A stretch of 64,000 nt of DNA from contig NZ_JAXQNN010000001.1 of the NCBI RefSeq assembly GCF_034427455.1, positions 868,001 through 932,000 of the forward strand, written 5' to 3'. The notes under the pieces were generated by a model that was given only the letters and a program-made list of their open reading frames with translations, was not told where the DNA came from and made no database searches. The stretch is from Jeotgalibacillus haloalkalitolerans (GTDB lineage: Bacteria; Bacillota; Bacilli; Bacillales; Jeotgalibacillaceae). Made by a program: the position numbers and the translations under genes. Below, piece by piece: positions 16,898-25,228 of this stretch (its first letter is position 1; each line of letters starts with the position of its first letter).

Positions 16898-17620
16898 ATG
16901 AGGACAATCTGGAAGGTGGCAGGTGGGATTGGGATTGTAGCCGGGACTTTTGCAGCTGGCAGTGCGGTTGGTACGACTGGAGCGGAGACGGAGCTGCAGG
17001 GTGAAATGGTTGGTTATGATGAGCTGGTAAATGAGAAGAAGCTGCTTGAGGAAGAGCTTGCAGACATGCTGGAAACCAATGAACAGACTGCATCTGAATT
17101 AAGTGATCTTCAGGATGAGCTGGCTGATGCGATGAAGGTTATGGATGAACGTGAGCTTGTTCAAAGTGATTTAGAAAGTCTGCAGGAGGAATTAAATGCC
17201 GTTGAGGAAACGTTGGAAAGTGAACTTACAGCGGGCCGTGAAGACATTGCTGAACAATTAGAAGAGGAAAATGAAAAGCTAACATCTCTTCAATCGGAAA
17301 TCTCAGAATTGGATGAAGTGCTTCTGTCAAAGCAGGATGAGTTAGCTCAGCTTGAAGGAGACATTTTAAAGGCAGCCGGTCAACCGGTCGAATTAACTGC
17401 CGGACAATTCATCGTCGGAATGGATGTACCACCCGGACGATATCAGGCAACCAATCTTGGAGAAGGGTCCAACTTTATCGTCTACAGTGCCAGTGGCGAT
17501 TTACTCGTAAATACCATCCTCGGAGACAGCATAGTCGGAAGCGGCGACTACGTCTTCTTTGCAAGTGAAGGAGACCAGGTTGAAACCCATGAGGCAGTTC
17601 GCCTGGTTCCGGTTGAGTGA
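16898..17620 (+). CDS. Coiled-coil protein with C-terminal beta domain, probably surface-exposed
   Basis: A 240-residue protein. Residues 1-25 (MRTIWKVAGGIGIVAGTFAAGS) form a membrane anchor or signal segment. Residues about 40-155 are a long acidic coiled coil rich in Glu, Leu and Gln (LEEELADM, LEEENEKL). The C-terminal 80 residues form a small beta domain with GMDVPPGRYQATNLGEGSNF and GSGDYVFFASEGD, of a type seen in Gram-positive cell-surface proteins. The ribosome site GGAGG precedes ATG with normal spacing. It is followed eight bases later by a repeat. Function is unknown. Confidence 0.7.
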   Translation: MRTIWKVAGGIGIVAGTFAAGSAVGTTGAETELQGEMVGYDELVNEKKLLEEELADMLETNEQTASELSDLQDELADAMKVMDERELVQSDLESLQEELNAVEETLESELTAGREDIAEQLEEENEKLTSLQSEISELDEVLLSKQDELAQLEGDILKAAGQPVELTAGQFIVGMDVPPGRYQATNLGEGSNFIVYSASGDLLVNTILGDSIVGSGDYVFFASEGDQVETHEAVRLVPVE

Positions 17621-17627
17621 GGGGGGG

Positions 17628-17659
17628 AGTGGAGGCAGGGACAGACCCTGCCTTCGCTG
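17628..17659 (+). repeat. REP-like single hairpin (copy 4)
   Basis: One hairpin with core GGGACAGACCC at 17638-17648, ACAGA loop on the plus strand. It lies between the coiled-coil gene stop and the ribosome site of the YheC/D-like gene. Confidence 0.88.
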
Positions 17660-17674
17660 GAAAGGAGTGGAGAA

Positions 17675-18670
17675 ATGAAAATTGGACTATTACGCAGGTA
17701 TGTGAGCCCAATGACAAAAGATATGGTGGCAGCATTGATTGCAAAAGAGCACCAAGCAGAGGTGATTTTCTTTCAGGCATCGGGCATTGATTTTGAAAAT
17801 CGTCTGATCAGGGGTTTGACCCTGCAGCATGGCGACTGGGTTAATAGTGTGTCTTATTTTCCGGACGTCGTCTATAATGATGTGCCTCTGAAAAAGGATG
17901 AAAAACTTTACGAAAGGCTTGAGCAGTCGGGTATTCCTTTTACGACTCACAGGTTTGGGGTCAATAAGAAAACTTTTCAGCGAAGGATGTCAGAGAACCC
18001 TTATTTGTCAGCATTTTCGATTCCGACGATTACATATCAGGGTTTTCAATCCCTGGAACAGGCATTAGCTCAGTTTAAACAGATTTTTCTGAAGCCAAAC
18101 AGGGGGCACAAGGGGGATGGGATGTACATCATCGAGCAAAAAGAGAACAATTTGCTGGTGACAGATACAGAAGGAACCGTCAACCGTTTTAACAAAGAAG
18201 AGGCCGAGAGCTTCTTTAACCTTCATGTAAATGAATTTTTTCATATCCAGCCTAAGTTTACAGCAACTACACAGGCTGGAGATCCCTATGTTATCCGCAG
18301 TTATGTAGGGAAAGATGGCACGGGTAAGTGGAAAGCCATCTTTCACTATGCAGCCATTGGCTTAAACAAAAATCCGATTGTAAACGTAAGCCAAGGCTCC
18401 TCTATCAGCTATATCCAACCCTTTTTAAAAACTCAATTCGGTGATCAACACCATCTAATCAGCAAAAAACTGAAAGAGAATGCCATCCGGGTGGCCGAAC
18501 AAACAGAAGCCATCCTCGGCTTTAAAATAGACGCACTCGGCCTCGACATCTGCCTAACCAGCGAAGGCGATTACTACCTTTACGAAGTGAACGCATTCCC
18601 GGGAACCAGACCATTTGAAGCCCTGGTAGAAAAATTCGCTGTACCTTATGCGTTGTCTTTGAAGGGGTAG
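17675..18670 (+). CDS. YheC/YheD-family ATP-grasp protein
   Basis: A 331-residue protein that fits the YheC/YheD endospore coat-associated family with an ATP-grasp fold. Visible features are KPNRGHKGDGMYIIE (glycine-rich ATP loop), VIRSYVGKDGTGKWKA, and the metal-binding end ALGLDICLTSEGDYYLYEVN. The start has AAAGGAG nine bases upstream. In Bacillus, homologues are linked to spore coat material; catalytic substrate is unknown. It stands alone between two repeats, and its TAG stop abuts the repeat that precedes the transposase gene. Confidence 0.8.
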   Translation: MKIGLLRRYVSPMTKDMVAALIAKEHQAEVIFFQASGIDFENRLIRGLTLQHGDWVNSVSYFPDVVYNDVPLKKDEKLYERLEQSGIPFTTHRFGVNKKTFQRRMSENPYLSAFSIPTITYQGFQSLEQALAQFKQIFLKPNRGHKGDGMYIIEQKENNLLVTDTEGTVNRFNKEEAESFFNLHVNEFFHIQPKFTATTQAGDPYVIRSYVGKDGTGKWKAIFHYAAIGLNKNPIVNVSQGSSISYIQPFLKTQFGDQHHLISKKLKENAIRVAEQTEAILGFKIDALGLDICLTSEGDYYLYEVNAFPGTRPFEALVEKFAVPYALSLKG

Positions 18671-18700
18671 TGAAGGGAGGGACAGACCCTGCCTTCGCTC
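18669..18700 (+). repeat. REP-like single hairpin (copy 5), left flank of the RAYT gene
   Basis: A full hairpin with core at 18679-18689, ACAGA loop on the plus strand. It begins at the stop codon of the YheC/D-like gene and ends 28 bases before the transposase start. Confidence 0.92.
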
Positions 18701-18728
18701 ACCACACCCAAAAAGAAAGGAGTACAAC

Positions 18729-19496
18729 ATGGTTAGAAAACCAAGGCAGAAAAGTAAAAGCGGTATTTATCATGTAACGATTCGCGGAAATAATAGACAG
18801 TTAATTTTTTATGATGACGCGGACCGGCATTACTTATTAAGCAAGATTCAGAAGGTGAAAAGCGAAACGGGGTTTGAGCTTTATGCCTGGTGCCTGATGG
18901 ACAATCATGTTCATTTGGTTATCAGGGAAAAGGAAGTATCGATATCTAAAATTATGCAAAGAGTTAATGGAAGTTTTAGTATGTATATGAATAAGAAACA
19001 TTATGGTACAGGTCACACTTATGAAGGCAGATTTTATAGCAAGCCGATTGAGACCATTTTATATTTACATACAGTGATCCGATATACGCATCAGAATCCT
19101 GTAAGAAGTTTGATTACTTCCTTGCCATCTGATTATAAATGGAGCAGCTGTCGAGCTTATTATCAGAGTGATTCATTATTTGCACATCTGACTGACACAA
19201 AAGGAATTTTGAATTATTTCTCAAAGGATCCGCTAAAAGCTGTCTTGAAATTCAAAAGGTATACAGAATCTGTTTATGACCTTCCCCAGAAAAAATCCAC
19301 ATCAAAACCCTACTACACCGACACCGAGGTTCTTAACCTCATTCAATCAAAATTTCCCCAAATCAACATATCCCAAATTAAGCACCTGCCAGTAAAAGAA
19401 AGAAACGAAATCCTCAAACAACTGAAAAAAGAATTCACCGCAAACCAAATTTCCAGGATCGTGGGAATTGCTATTACGATTGTTTGGAAAGCTTGA
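18729..19496 (+). CDS. REP-associated tyrosine transposase (RAYT, Y1/HUH family)
   Basis: A 255-residue member of the IS200-like Y1 transposase superfamily, RAYT branch. The HUH motif is H60-V-H62 (in MDNHVHLVIREKE), the probable catalytic tyrosine is Y119 (IRYTHQNPVRSL), and the downstream YKWSSCRAYY motif is typical of RAYTs. A C-terminal segment (TANQISRIVGIAITIVWKA) looks like a helix-turn-helix for specific binding. All catalytic residues are present and the frame is intact. It is flanked on both sides by the GGGACAGACCC hairpins, the arrangement expected for a RAYT and its REP targets. RAYTs nick and rejoin single-stranded hairpin DNA; action on this repeat is inference. The ribosome site is AAAGGAG. 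Confidence 0.93.
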   Translation: MVRKPRQKSKSGIYHVTIRGNNRQLIFYDDADRHYLLSKIQKVKSETGFELYAWCLMDNHVHLVIREKEVSISKIMQRVNGSFSMYMNKKHYGTGHTYEGRFYSKPIETILYLHTVIRYTHQNPVRSLITSLPSDYKWSSCRAYYQSDSLFAHLTDTKGILNYFSKDPLKAVLKFKRYTESVYDLPQKKSTSKPYYTDTEVLNLIQSKFPQINISQIKHLPVKERNEILKQLKKEFTANQISRIVGIAITIVWKA

Positions 19497-19498
19497 AT

Positions 19499-19529
19499 AG
19501 CGAAGGCAGGGACAGACCCTGCCTTCGCT
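19499..19529 (+). repeat. REP-like single hairpin (copy 6), right flank of the RAYT gene
   Basis: The cleanest copy. Perfect 13-bp arms AGCGAAGGCAGGG (19499-19511) and CCCTGCCTTCGCT (19517-19529) enclose the loop ACAGA. It starts two bases after the transposase stop codon. Confidence 0.95.
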
Positions 19530-19638
19530 CCCAGTCCACTTTCTCCCATCACTCTGATATAATAGACATTAATCAATTTGCAGGTATTTAGTAATAGATT
19601 TTTCTTCATCCATTCAGTTGTATAGAGGAGGAGTCAGG

Positions 19639-20520
19639 TTGAGTCAAACAGTAAAAAAGGCGATTATTCCTGCTGCGGGTCTTGGGACGAGGTTTTTGCC
19701 TGCAACGAAAGCGATGCCTAAAGAGATGCTACCGATCGTGGATAAGCCTGCTATTCAGTATATTGTTGAAGAGGCGGTGTCTTCGGGGATTGAGGATATC
19801 ATTATTGTGACGGGTAAAGGGAAGCGGGCAATTGAGGATCATTTTGATTCTGCTTTTGAATTAGAAGCGAATCTTCAGGAGAAGGAAAAATATGATTTGC
19901 TTGAAAAGGTGAAGGAGTCTTCAAAGGTTGAGATTCATTACATTCGTCAAAAGGAGCCGCTTGGACTTGGACATGCTGTGTGGTGTGCCAGAAAGTTTAT
20001 CGGTAACGAGCCTTTTGCTGTTTTACTTGGAGACGATATTGTTGAATCGGAGAAGCCTTGTCTGAAGCAATTAATTGAGCAGTATGAAGTGACCCAGTCG
20101 TCTTTGATTGGGGTTAAAACTGTTCCGGATGAGGAAGCTTATCGGTATGGCATTGTGGATTTCACAAATCAGGATGGGAAGCTTTTTGAAGTGAACCAGT
20201 TAGTTGAAAAGCCTGCACCCGGAACTGCTCCATCAAACTTAGCGATTATGGGGCGATATATTCTAACGCCTCAAATTTTTTCGTTTCTGGATCGTAAGGA
20301 AAGAGGCGCTGGTGGCGAGATCCAGTTAACTGATGCGATTCAGGGCTTGAGTGAGCATCAGCAGGTGTTTGCTTATGATTTTGATGGTGTCAGATATGAT
20401 ATTGGAGATAAAATTGGATTTATTAAAACGATTATTGAGTTTGGGCTGAAAAATCCTGAATTGAGAGAAGAGCTGGAGATCTATTTACGGGAAATTGTGG
20501 AGAAGCCGCATACGATTTAA
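19639..20520 (+). CDS. gtaB: UTP-glucose-1-phosphate uridylyltransferase
   Basis: A 293-residue nucleotidyltransferase that makes UDP-glucose for teichoic acid glucosylation, glycolipid anchors and polysaccharides. The N-terminal signature [19 protein letters not shown] holds the nucleotide-binding and catalytic residues; [13 protein letters not shown] carries the metal/UTP Asp, and [19 protein letters not shown] is the sugar-nucleotide region. I chose the TTG at 19639 because GAGGAGG lies seven bases upstream (19625-19631). An ATG at 19618 is in frame but has no ribosome site. It is monocistronic with a strong terminator. Confidence 0.94.
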   Translation: MSQTVKKAIIPAAGLGTRFLPATKAMPKEMLPIVDKPAIQYIVEEAVSSGIEDIIIVTGKGKRAIEDHFDSAFELEANLQEKEKYDLLEKVKESSKVEIHYIRQKEPLGLGHAVWCARKFIGNEPFAVLLGDDIVESEKPCLKQLIEQYEVTQSSLIGVKTVPDEEAYRYGIVDFTNQDGKLFEVNQLVEKPAPGTAPSNLAIMGRYILTPQIFSFLDRKERGAGGEIQLTDAIQGLSEHQQVFAYDFDGVRYDIGDKIGFIKTIIEFGLKNPELREELEIYLREIVEKPHTI

Positions 20521-20556
20521 AAAACCAGACCGGGGGCTCTCCGGTCTGGTTTTTTC
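20521..20556 (+). terminator. Rho-independent terminator of gtaB
   Basis: Stem AACCAGACCGG / CCGGTCTGGTT followed by TTTTTT. It begins right at the gtaB stop codon. Confidence 0.93.
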
Positions 20557-20558
20557 GG

Positions 20559-20703
20559 TTATTTCAGCTGCATGGTGGTGATGCAGGTTGGGTCATCTTT
20601 GAATGTCAAAATTTCGGTTTCTGTTTCGTTGTCATCGTGTGTGATTTTGACCTGGAATGTCTGGTCACGTGGAAGCCAGAGGTACATAAAGTCGTTTTTA
20701 TAG
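20559..20703 (-). pseudogene. 3' fragment of a lipoprotein gene, paralogue of the gene at 21387-21917
   Basis: On the minus strand the last 46 or so codons of a gene survive, ending with the stop at 20559-20561. Their translation (WLPRDQTFQVKI ... DDPTCITTMQLK) closely matches the C-terminus of the intact minus-strand lipoprotein (WLPRDDTYQVKI ... EDPTCITTMQLT). The similarity ends upstream at about 20703, just before a lone repeat core at 20707. No start, signal peptide or lipobox remains, so the gene is broken. It points to a tandem duplication followed by truncation at the repeat. Confidence 0.85.
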
Positions 20704-20704
20704 A

Positions 20705-20719
20705 CCGGGACAGACCCCG
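20705..20719 (+). repeat. Isolated REP-like core (copy 7)
   Basis: Only CCGGGACAGACCCCG remains, an ACAGA loop with short arms. It sits at the breakpoint of the truncated lipoprotein gene, which suggests it was involved in, or is the scar of, the event. Confidence 0.65.
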
Positions 20720-20858
20720 TTATACTCTCTTAAATGGAATTAATTATAAAATCGAAGACTATTTTTCTTTCACTTGTGTATAATATAAATAGTTATATTT
20801 TCATGGTTCTATATAACTAATAAAATAGTGGAATTATTTAGAAAGAGGGGTTATTGAG

Positions 20859-21320
20859 ATGAGAAAGGTGATATTAATTTTAGTTATGTCGAGTTTACTG
20901 GCGGGTTGTAATGGAGGACTAAGTTCTTTAACAGATCAGGTTTTTGCCAAAAATGCTCAACCGGCTGCAATTATCAATACTTTATATGAATCGGCGTTTG
21001 AAAATGATGAGGAAACTGTTGATCGGCTTTTAATGCATGTAGATGGATATGAGGGTGAATCTTATGAAGCGGTTGAGGAATTATCCGCTCATGTAATGGA
21101 GTTAGGGGGAGTGAACAATTTAAATATTACTGAAATTAAGAGAAATCAGATACAATCTGAAGTAGCAGAAGATTTGGAATACGACTATGGTGATAATTGG
21201 CGTGTTGTTTCTTCAGAGTTAGGCGGGGGTTATTCCTTCGTGTGGATTTTACAGAAAGTGGACAGCGAGCTGGTCATTGTATATTTAGAAGAGGTATATC
21301 TGGAAGATATCATTCAATAA
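20859..21320 (+). CDS. Putative lipoprotein of unknown function
   Basis: A 153-residue protein with a type II signal peptide ending in the lipobox LLAGC (Cys 17), so it is anchored to the outer face of the membrane. The mature part has an alpha+beta pattern (AIINTLYESAFENDEETVDRL ... region) like small NTF2/DUF4878-type lipoproteins, and a Tyr/Glu-rich end. The ribosome site GAGGGG is well placed. A TATAAT-like -10 lies about 85 bases upstream (ATATAAATAG region). Monocistronic with its own terminator. The NTF2-like resemblance is tentative. Confidence 0.72.
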   Translation: MRKVILILVMSSLLAGCNGGLSSLTDQVFAKNAQPAAIINTLYESAFENDEETVDRLLMHVDGYEGESYEAVEELSAHVMELGGVNNLNITEIKRNQIQSEVAEDLEYDYGDNWRVVSSELGGGYSFVWILQKVDSELVIVYLEEVYLEDIIQ

Positions 21321-21323
21321 CAG

Positions 21324-21360
21324 GAAGTCTGAAGGTGCAGAGCCTTCAGACTTCTTTTTA
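21324..21360 (+). terminator. Rho-independent terminator
   Basis: Perfect 12-bp stem GAAGTCTGAAGG / CCTTCAGACTTC with a 7-base loop, followed by TTTTTAATTT. It ends the lipoprotein gene at 20859 and lies before the end of the convergent gene. Confidence 0.92.
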
Positions 21361-21386
21361 ATTTCACCGTTTTTCTGTTAGAACAC

Positions 21387-21917
21387 CTATGTCAACTGCA
21401 TCGTTGTAATACATGTTGGATCTTCTTCAAATGTTGATATTTCAGACTCGACTGTTTTACCCTCATGTTCGATTTTTACTTGATAAGTGTCGTCCCTGGG
21501 TAGCCAGAGATCAATAAAGCCGTTTTCAAATGTTGTCATGTTTTCATCAGCAATGATATTTCCTTCAGAGTCTTCGATATAGACATGAAATGTTTCTTCC
21601 ACCATTTCCCCCTGACAGCCTGTGAGACTGTGGTACGTGCAGGGGTGGGTTTCATTTACATAGGGAGCAATTGAGACAAAGAAGTCTTCGGTGGAAATAT
21701 CATAGACCGCTTCAGTGCCGTCTTCCTCCGTTACCATAAGCTCTTTTCCGTTGATAGATGCCTGTTCTGCCTGCGCTTCACGTGTGCTGAAGTCCTGAAT
21801 CATTGACTGGATGTCAATGGACTCATTTTGGTTTTGTGATTGTTCTTCGCTCTCACTGTTACAGGCAACTAAAATAATTGAAGACAATAATAATAGAATG
21901 ATTGATTTTAGTTTCAT
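21387..21917 (-). CDS. Putative lipoprotein (intact paralogue of the 20.6-kb fragment)
   Basis: A 176-residue lipoprotein. The signal peptide MKLKSIILLLLSSIILVAC ends in the lipobox IVLAC-type Cys 19, followed by a Ser/Glu/Gln-rich linker. The C-terminal half (residues about 95-176) is a beta-rich domain with two cysteines in HPCTYHSLTGCQ and a C-terminal WLPRDDTYQVKIEHEG. I chose ATG 21917 with AAGGAGAG upstream; the in-frame ATG at 21938 has none. The same C-terminal end is duplicated as a pseudogene at 20559-20703. No known family recognised. Confidence 0.75.
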   Translation of the reverse strand: MKLKSIILLLLSSIILVACNSESEEQSQNQNESIDIQSMIQDFSTREAQAEQASINGKELMVTEEDGTEAVYDISTEDFFVSIAPYVNETHPCTYHSLTGCQGEMVEETFHVYIEDSEGNIIADENMTTFENGFIDLWLPRDDTYQVKIEHEGKTVESEISTFEEDPTCITTMQLT

Positions 21918-22050
21918 TCTGCGACTCTCCTTAGTCATTTTTATATACCCTATTATAGTATAAAAGCATAAAAGTTAAAGATTATCCTTCGTTTGGACAA
22001 AGAATGTTCAGGGTTGACTTCATGCTGAGTAGCGGATAAAAGGAAGATAC

Positions 22051-22085
22051 ACTAAAAAACTCGTATTCTCTGCAGAATACGAGTT
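22051..22085 (-). terminator. Rho-independent terminator of the zinc-ribbon gene
   Basis: Perfect 12-bp stem (AACTCGTATTCT at 22058-22069 and AGAATACGAGTT at 22074-22085). On the minus strand it is followed by TTTTTTAG. It lies 40 bases after the stop of the gene at 22125-23933. Confidence 0.9.
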
Positions 22086-22124
22086 AAAGCTTCTGAAATG
22101 CTGATGCGATTAATGAATATGATC

Positions 22125-23933
22125 CTAGTCAATTGTGATGGGATCAGTATGCAGCAGTTCTTCAATCATAAACTGACCATCTTCAAGGATGACCATGGAT
22201 TCTGTGTGGAAACCGGTATATCGCGGTTCTCCTTCAGGTGCGAAAATGTAGAACCATTCTTCTGTCAAGACGATCGCCCTGTCTTCTGATACAACATCGA
22301 TGCTGATCAGGTTTGTATGATCATGTTCTTCGGTAATGCCTTCAGAAGCCAGATAATCAATATAATCTCTCTGCTCGCTGGCACGCGAGCCGGTCGTGTA
22401 TGGTGCAATGATTGAAAAATCCTGTTCATTGATGGCTTTGACAGAAAGGCTGTTGTAGTTCCTCATAAATGCTTCAACTTCCTCCTCCAGCCCGTCATGA
22501 AAGTTCAGATCAGTTGAAGACTCTGCAGTGACTGTATTTGTCTCAACAACTGTTTCATAATATGTTTCTGATCCGGCCGTTTCATATGAAGTAGGAGGGA
22601 GATGCCAGGCATCGCTTCTCTCTAGATCGCAGCCATGAATTTTAAAGCTGTCGTTGCTATATTCAAGTACCAGGTCACAGGTGTAGTTAACCGGATCCAG
22701 GCTGATATCGTCATAACTTGACTGCGTCATCATTGCTGCCGGCATACTCAGCATCAGGCTGTCAGGTTCCCCGACCGCTTTTGCCTCTTCCGGGTAAATG
22801 ACTGCAACTGCCAGAAGCCCGCTGTAAATAAATTGATTTTCTTTTAAAGAAGTGATCTGCTCATTTAACTCCTTCTGATGATCCGGAGAGACATTTGTAA
22901 AATGATCGGAGTCAAAAGTTGCCATTGCTTTTAACAGATCTTCACTGTATTGCAGGTATTCATCAAGCAGCTGATCCGACTGTTCCTCTGAAAGTACGGG
23001 AACTTCAATGCTGTTTTCACCAGCAAGAATTTCTGTTTCTTCTGATGAAAATGCACCCCAGGGGAAGGTTGAAGTGGCTTTTGCCTTCAAACTGCTGCCA
23101 ATTGGAATCGGGCCGATTGTATCTGTTCTGCCGTTATCATTAAAGGTAATTTCATTTCCATCAATATTGAGCTTAGTTTGAGCAGGTGATCCCTTTTGAA
23201 GGTTAAATGACACGTCCGCAAACTCTACTCTAGATCCAAGTGTCTGAACATCTCTGGTCAGATCTACAAGCTCAAGCTCCTGTTCGTCAGACATTTTACC
23301 AAACTCATTTGAAAATTCTGTCGTCATAGTATAGATGCCTGGTGTAAGGGGTCCTGCAGTCAAATTGCCGCCCTCAGCCGGTGTGGAAAGTGCTTTGTCA
23401 TTCAGCTTCACCTCAGCCTGAACAGATTCATCAGGTAGTGGGAGCTCGATATATTGGTTAATTCCGGTTACAGCATACTTTTTAATGATACCTAAAAGCG
23501 GTTTTTGTTCGGTTAAAGTAAACAGCTGTGTGTCAGACGTGACGCTGAGTGATCTGAGAACAATATCTCTATCAAGTGCAAGGAGTGCTTCTGCCTCGAA
23601 TTCACTGATGTTGCTGCCATCTTCATGCAGAACAAGCTTTTGAATCGTAGCCGCATCACCTTCTTTAAATGCCTGCGAAAACCTTTCAGCTGTTTGATCT
23701 GCTGAAAAATAGAGGCTTGTTCCGTAAATGCCTCCGATTAAAAGGATCAATATGGTAAGGGATGATGCGATGATCGTCTTTTCTTTTTTCGTCCGTTTCC
23801 TTTTGGGAGCAGGAGGAGGTGGAGCAGGCTGAATGACTTGCTCCTCCTGGTGAAGCGGCCTGCCGCAGGACAGACAGAATTTTTGATCGGCAGCTGCTTC
23901 AGCTCCGCATTCCTGACAAAATTTTTGCATCAT
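22125..23933 (-). CDS. Zinc-ribbon membrane protein, TcaA/YvbJ-like
   Basis: A 602-residue protein. A cytoplasmic zinc ribbon comes first (CQECGAEAAADQKFCLSC, residues about 6-23), then a proline-rich and basic linker, one membrane helix (residues about 52-73), and a large outside part with two or three beta/alpha repeats ending in an NTF2-like domain. This order matches the TcaA/YvbJ family of Gram-positive envelope proteins, some of which affect glycopeptide sensitivity and teichoic acid handling. AGGAGG is close to the ATGATG start, so the second ATG (23930) may be used. It is the last gene of a minus-strand group. Confidence 0.82.
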   Translation of the reverse strand: MMQKFCQECGAEAAADQKFCLSCGRPLHQEEQVIQPAPPPPAPKRKRTKKEKTIIASSLTILILLIGGIYGTSLYFSADQTAERFSQAFKEGDAATIQKLVLHEDGSNISEFEAEALLALDRDIVLRSLSVTSDTQLFTLTEQKPLLGIIKKYAVTGINQYIELPLPDESVQAEVKLNDKALSTPAEGGNLTAGPLTPGIYTMTTEFSNEFGKMSDEQELELVDLTRDVQTLGSRVEFADVSFNLQKGSPAQTKLNIDGNEITFNDNGRTDTIGPIPIGSSLKAKATSTFPWGAFSSEETEILAGENSIEVPVLSEEQSDQLLDEYLQYSEDLLKAMATFDSDHFTNVSPDHQKELNEQITSLKENQFIYSGLLAVAVIYPEEAKAVGEPDSLMLSMPAAMMTQSSYDDISLDPVNYTCDLVLEYSNDSFKIHGCDLERSDAWHLPPTSYETAGSETYYETVVETNTVTAESSTDLNFHDGLEEEVEAFMRNYNSLSVKAINEQDFSIIAPYTTGSRASEQRDYIDYLASEGITEEHDHTNLISIDVVSEDRAIVLTEEWFYIFAPEGEPRYTGFHTESMVILEDGQFMIEELLHTDPITID

Positions 23934-23980
23934 TTTCCTCCTGTAGCTCTGTCATGTCGTTAGTGATCATATCAATTTGA

Positions 23981-24157
23981 TCAAAATATAACTGATCGTC
24001 CAACACTGTAAGCGTCTATTTTTGGTTCGTTATATTGGAGTGTTTCATCCAGGTGATTATAGAAATAAAACATCTCCAAAGTGTTGACTTCAAAGGATGA
24101 ATTTCCTGCTGCTTTAATCGGTGTCACATCATCTTTAAGGAATTCGAAGACCCTCAA
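23981..24157 (-). pseudogene. Possible gene remnant between the two zinc-ribbon genes
   Basis: A minus-strand frame of 58 codons from TTG 24155-24157 to TGA 23981-23983 (translation RVFEFLKDDVTPI ... YNEPKIDAYSVGR). It has coding-like composition but only a poor start, with AAGGA 10-11 bases away. A further in-frame stop lies just upstream. It could be the 3' end of a degraded gene or a very small ORF. No homologue is recognised. The interval also holds the ribosome site of the downstream gene and nothing else clear. Confidence 0.3.
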
Positions 24158-24186
24158 AGCTGTTAATTCCTTCTGTCCAGATCAGG

Positions 24187-24993
24187 TTAAAATAAACCCA
24201 TACTCATCAGGTCCCAGAATGAAGATTCAGCAATTGACAGACTAAACACAGCGAAAACAATAGAAACCAGAACGATATATGCCAGAAAACCATATAATGG
24301 ATCTGCTGTTTTTGATTTCATCGTCATTAATGAACTGATGATATGAAGGGGAACAGAACCGATTACGATACTGACCGACAGAACGATCAAAATAACTGAT
24401 AAAGTGTACATACTCATTAACGTTGTAAGCACTGCTGCTGCAAGGAAAATGATTGGAAGCAATATATGCGCACCAAATATAGCAGTAACTGATTTATATG
24501 AATCTTGTCGTCCAAATAGTTTATTAGATAAGAATAAACACGTGATCACGAGAAATACGATTGCAGCTGTAAACATGAGACTTTGAAAAAATACGCCGAA
24601 AAATGATGGTCCATAGCCACCAAATCCTCCAAATGTTGCCTGATACATAAGGTATGGCATAGATCCGAATAAAATAGAAAAAAGTATAATTGAAATTAAA
24701 CCGTTTTTAAATTCTCCTTCTCCGGTCTGTAATGACTTCGAAGGGCTTTTTATGTATTGTTTGAAATAATTCCAGTAGCTTATTGAGGTCGCTTTCGCTT
24801 TTTCAATCGTTGGATTAGGTGTACTGCTGACTGCAGCAGCCTGATGCTGTTGCTGTACCTGCTCCTGCAAGGGTGGGGGTGCTGATGCCGCGTGCTGACT
24901 TTGCGCTGTAAAGCCCTCCTTTATTATCTCTGTCCCACAATTTCCGCAAAATTTTCCTGTTGATTGTTCATGACCGCAATTAACACAATTCAT
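24187..24993 (-). CDS. Zinc-ribbon polytopic membrane protein (Yip1-like)
   Basis: A 268-residue protein with an N-terminal zinc ribbon (CVNCGHEQSTGKFCGNCG), a Gln/Ala/Pro-rich linker, and five hydrophobic segments in the C-terminal 180 residues (for example LISIILFSILFGSMPYLMY). The layout resembles the zinc-ribbon/Yip1-domain membrane proteins found next to TcaA-like genes. I chose ATG 24993 with AAGGAG nine bases upstream over the ATG at 25011. It lies upstream of, and co-directional with, the TcaA-like gene, and both share the zinc-ribbon design, which suggests a joint envelope role. Confidence 0.75.
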   Translation of the reverse strand: MNCVNCGHEQSTGKFCGNCGTEIIKEGFTAQSQHAASAPPPLQEQVQQQHQAAAVSSTPNPTIEKAKATSISYWNYFKQYIKSPSKSLQTGEGEFKNGLISIILFSILFGSMPYLMYQATFGGFGGYGPSFFGVFFQSLMFTAAIVFLVITCLFLSNKLFGRQDSYKSVTAIFGAHILLPIIFLAAAVLTTLMSMYTLSVILIVLSVSIVIGSVPLHIISSLMTMKSKTADPLYGFLAYIVLVSIVFAVFSLSIAESSFWDLMSMGLF

Positions 24994-25163
24994 CCAATCA
25001 CTCCTTAACATTTTTTAGTAAAAAAAGAGTACTTATAACCATTTCTTTATACCTATAATATTTTTATTGAATTACAAAGTCAACTGCTTTTAAGAAAATA
25101 ATGGGAAAATCGTATGTGTGGTACTTATAGGTTTATTGTCGGGGGATAATTCGATTTGCAGTA

Positions 25164-25213
25164 TAAAAAAACCCTTTACCTGGTCCTTATCAAATAAGGA
25201 CCGGTAAAGGGTT
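25164..25213 (-). terminator. Rho-independent terminator of the 5'-nucleotidase gene
   Basis: Long stem ACCCTTTACC(T)GGTCCTTAT with its complement, followed on the minus strand by TTTTTTT. It starts 16 bases after the stop codon at 25229. Confidence 0.93.
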
Positions 25214-25228
25214 CTGATTGAGGCTGAC

